Shown here piece by piece: positions 62,647 through 64,000 of a stretch of DNA of 64,000 nucleotides. Under the pieces are notes generated by a model. The model saw only the letters and a list, made by a program, of their open reading frames with translations. It was not told the DNA's origin and made no database searches. The first letter of the stretch is position 1. Each line of letters begins with the position of its first letter. This DNA is from an uncultured Alistipes sp. (GTDB lineage: Bacteria; Bacteroidota; Bacteroidia; Bacteroidales; Rikenellaceae), in the NCBI GenBank assembly GCA_900545315.1, contig UQYM01000007.1, forward strand, positions 1 through 64,000, read 5' to 3'. The position numbers and the translations under genes were made by a program.

Positions 62647-63347
62647 TGGGGATCATATTGGTGTGCGGGGTGTTGGGCGCAGCCGTTTGGGCTTCGGCTT
62701 CGATCCGATCGGGCGTCTATCTCCGTTCCTTGTGTCGGGGCGATGGTTCGGAACGGGCGGTCTGTCTAACGTTTGACGACGGTCCCGATCCACAACGCAC
62801 CCCCAAGCTCCTCGATCTGTTGAAACGTCACGGTCTGCAGGCAACCTTCTTTTTGATTGGTGAAAAGGCACAGGCACATCCCGAATTGGTGCGACGTATG
62901 GAGGAGGAAGGACATACGGTAGGCAATCATACCTGGTCCCACAGTGCACGTTTCCCGTTGCGAGGAGAGCGGTTTGTGCGCGAGGAGGTGGAGCGAGGTG
63001 CCGAAGCAGTCGGTAAGGCAGCCAATTTAGCAGGGCCTAAAAGAATAAAATTGTTTCGGCCGCCGTTTGGGGTTACCAATCCGATCATCGGGCGCGTTGT
63101 GCGCAGTGAAAGGTATTGCTCAGTAGGGTGGAGTATCCGCTCGTTCGATACGGTTGCATCGACCCCGCGGCAAAAGGTGTTGAGTCGTGTGCTACGCAAA
63201 TTGCATCCCGGAGCAGTGATCCTGTTGCATGACCGTTGTGAGGGGAGCGTCGAGTTGCTCGAACAGCTGCTCGCAGAGCTGTCGAACCGCGGCTACGAGG
63301 TGTGGCCTATCGAAAAAATGTTGAAAATAGAGGCTTATGAAAATTAA
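62634..63347 (+). CDS. Membrane-anchored polysaccharide deacetylase (NodB family)
   Basis: I chose the ATG at 62634 (MCWIVGIILVCGVLGAAVW, an anchor segment), giving 237 residues; the frame is open upstream, but only the later start begins with the anchor. NodB motifs are LTFDDGPDPQ (metal Asp), GNHTWSHS (metal His), RPPFGVTN and ILLHDRCEG. It should remove an acetyl or acyl group from a sugar or a lipid-linked substrate outside the cytoplasm. It overlaps the chain-length-factor gene by 13 bp and the LolA-like gene by 11 bp, so it belongs to the operon. Confidence 0.9.
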   Translation: MCWIVGIILVCGVLGAAVWASASIRSGVYLRSLCRGDGSERAVCLTFDDGPDPQRTPKLLDLLKRHGLQATFFLIGEKAQAHPELVRRMEEEGHTVGNHTWSHSARFPLRGERFVREEVERGAEAVGKAANLAGPKRIKLFRPPFGVTNPIIGRVVRSERYCSVGWSIRSFDTVASTPRQKVLSRVLRKLHPGAVILLHDRCEGSVELLEQLLAELSNRGYEVWPIEKMLKIEAYEN

Positions 63348-63960
63348 TAAAATATTGTTCTTGTTGCTGCTGGGTTGTATTGGCGGAAATGTTTGGGCAC
63401 AAAACAACGCTTTACAACAGCAGTTTGCCAAAGAGTTGGCCGCCAAAAGCCGTACGGTGCAGACTATTGTCTGTGATTTTACCGAGACACGGCACATGGA
63501 TGTGATGGCTAAAGATTTGGTGCGAACCGGGCAGTTCCATTATAAAACACCGTCGCAGATGCGCCTCGATTTTACGTCCGGCGACTGGATCATCATGACG
63601 GAAGAGGCCTTTTCGATGCGAACGAATGGCCGAACCTCGACAACGCGTGTCACCGCAAACCCAATGTTGCGGCAGATGCACAATGTATTTGGAGCCTGCA
63701 TGACCGGAAACATGGAACGTCTGATGGGAAGCGGACAGGTGAAGATTACCCAAAATAAGAGCGGTTATCGAGTGGAGTTGGTTCCGTCGAGCCGATCGGC
63801 ACTCAAATATGTGAATCGAATTGTGCTCGATTTCGATCGGACCGATATGACCCTGGAGACGTTGCGGATGGAGCAGCCCTCGGGCGATTATATGCAGTAT
63901 GTGTTCCGAAATAAAAAACTGAATACCACAGTGAAATCCTCGCTGTTCGATATTCAATAA
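63337..63960 (+). CDS. LolA-like outer-membrane lipoprotein carrier homologue
   Basis: The 207-residue protein has a signal peptide (MKINKILFLLLLGCIGGNVWA) and a LolA-type half-barrel sequence: CDFTETRHMDVMAKDLVRTG, FHYKTPSQMRLDFTSGDW, GYRVELVPSSRSALKYVNRI. Cluster-encoded LolA-like proteins occur in aryl-polyene and flexirubin loci and are thought to carry the lipid product through the periplasm. It follows the deacetylase with an 11-bp overlap. General lipoprotein transport is the alternative but less likely role. Confidence 0.88.
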   Translation: MKINKILFLLLLGCIGGNVWAQNNALQQQFAKELAAKSRTVQTIVCDFTETRHMDVMAKDLVRTGQFHYKTPSQMRLDFTSGDWIIMTEEAFSMRTNGRTSTTRVTANPMLRQMHNVFGACMTGNMERLMGSGQVKITQNKSGYRVELVPSSRSALKYVNRIVLDFDRTDMTLETLRMEQPSGDYMQYVFRNKKLNTTVKSSLFDIQ

Positions 63961-63967
63961 GCTGACG

Positions 63968-64000
63968 ATGATGTTACGAGATGACCTCTATACATTGAGC
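63968..64000 (+). CDS. Next gene of the cluster, only its first residues visible (dehydratase?)
   Basis: A frame starting ATGATG (63968 or 63971) encodes MMLRDDLYTLS before the window ends. It follows the LolA-like gene by 7 bp. The opening resembles FabZ-like dehydratases that I recall after lolA in related clusters, but 11 residues cannot prove it. It shows that the cluster continues to the right. Confidence 0.4.
   Translation, partial: MMLRDDLYTLS

Overview
The window reads as a chromosomal segment of a Bacteroidota bacterium, probably of order Bacteroidales. The evidence is the gene content (AsnA, short primary sigma factor without region 1.1, FjTAL-like ammonia lyase, rpsU-xer-hpf block) and the promoters, which fit the Bacteroidota pattern TTTG-N18-20-TAnnTTTG rather than TTGACA/TATAAT. 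A Rikenellaceae/Alistipes-like host is a guess from moderate GC and gene style only. No insertion sequence, prophage, CRISPR array or replication origin is visible.

Layout. Positions 1-5201 (minus strand) hold a heterodisulfide-reductase-like electron-transfer operon: two HdrC-type ferredoxin subunits, an HdrB-type CCG subunit, a short HdrA/QmoA-type flavoprotein, and a membrane-anchored Fe-S/CCG subunit cut by the window edge. Positions 5600-20000 carry housekeeping genes: folE, a Nudix hydrolase, frr, a TlpA-like thioredoxin, pyrH, an OmpA-like lipoprotein, dxs, leuS, a DedA protein, upp, hflX and tRNA-Ala(GGC). Positions 19844-23681 hold rlmN and an AraC-controlled redox module (carboxymuconolactone-decarboxylase/cupin protein plus lipoprotein flavodoxin). 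Its two promoters share an almost identical 20-bp site at identical spacing. Positions 24362-28864 hold a triple helix-hairpin-helix protein, rpsU, a Xer recombinase with an inserted linker, hpf, and a Tat-signal protein.

Positions 29000-33600 carry metK, htrA and the primary sigma factor. The metK leader contains a strong SAM-II riboswitch candidate, and the metK promoter sits inside a terminator-like hairpin. Positions 33900-45600 carry ispH, cmk, a LysE-type exporter, lnt with an unusual lysine-rich insertion, folC, tyrS, asnA, an S4-domain protein, pth, the L25 ribosomal protein and two tRNA-Leu genes behind tandem promoters. Positions 45760-50642 hold a second AraC-associated stress or detoxification group: a double-CMD protein, AraC, a hexapeptide acetyltransferase, a cyclophilin-like lipoprotein and a Cys-nucleophile alpha/beta hydrolase.

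Positions 51179 to the right edge hold the main specialised-metabolism locus, an aryl-polyene/flexirubin-type type II fatty-acid/polyketide cluster. A tyrosine-ammonia-lyase-like enzyme should supply a 4-hydroxycinnamate starter. Two ACPs, three ketosynthases, a chain-length-factor-like protein, FabG and hotdog dehydratases would extend it into a polyene. An LpxL-like acyltransferase, a thioesterase, a LolA-like carrier and a polysaccharide deacetylase suggest attachment to a lipid and export towards the outer membrane. Distinctive parts are a B12-domain radical SAM enzyme inside the operon, a ketosynthase fused to a half-ketosynthase domain, and a FabZ-like protein with Gln where the catalytic His should be. 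The cluster continues past the right edge.
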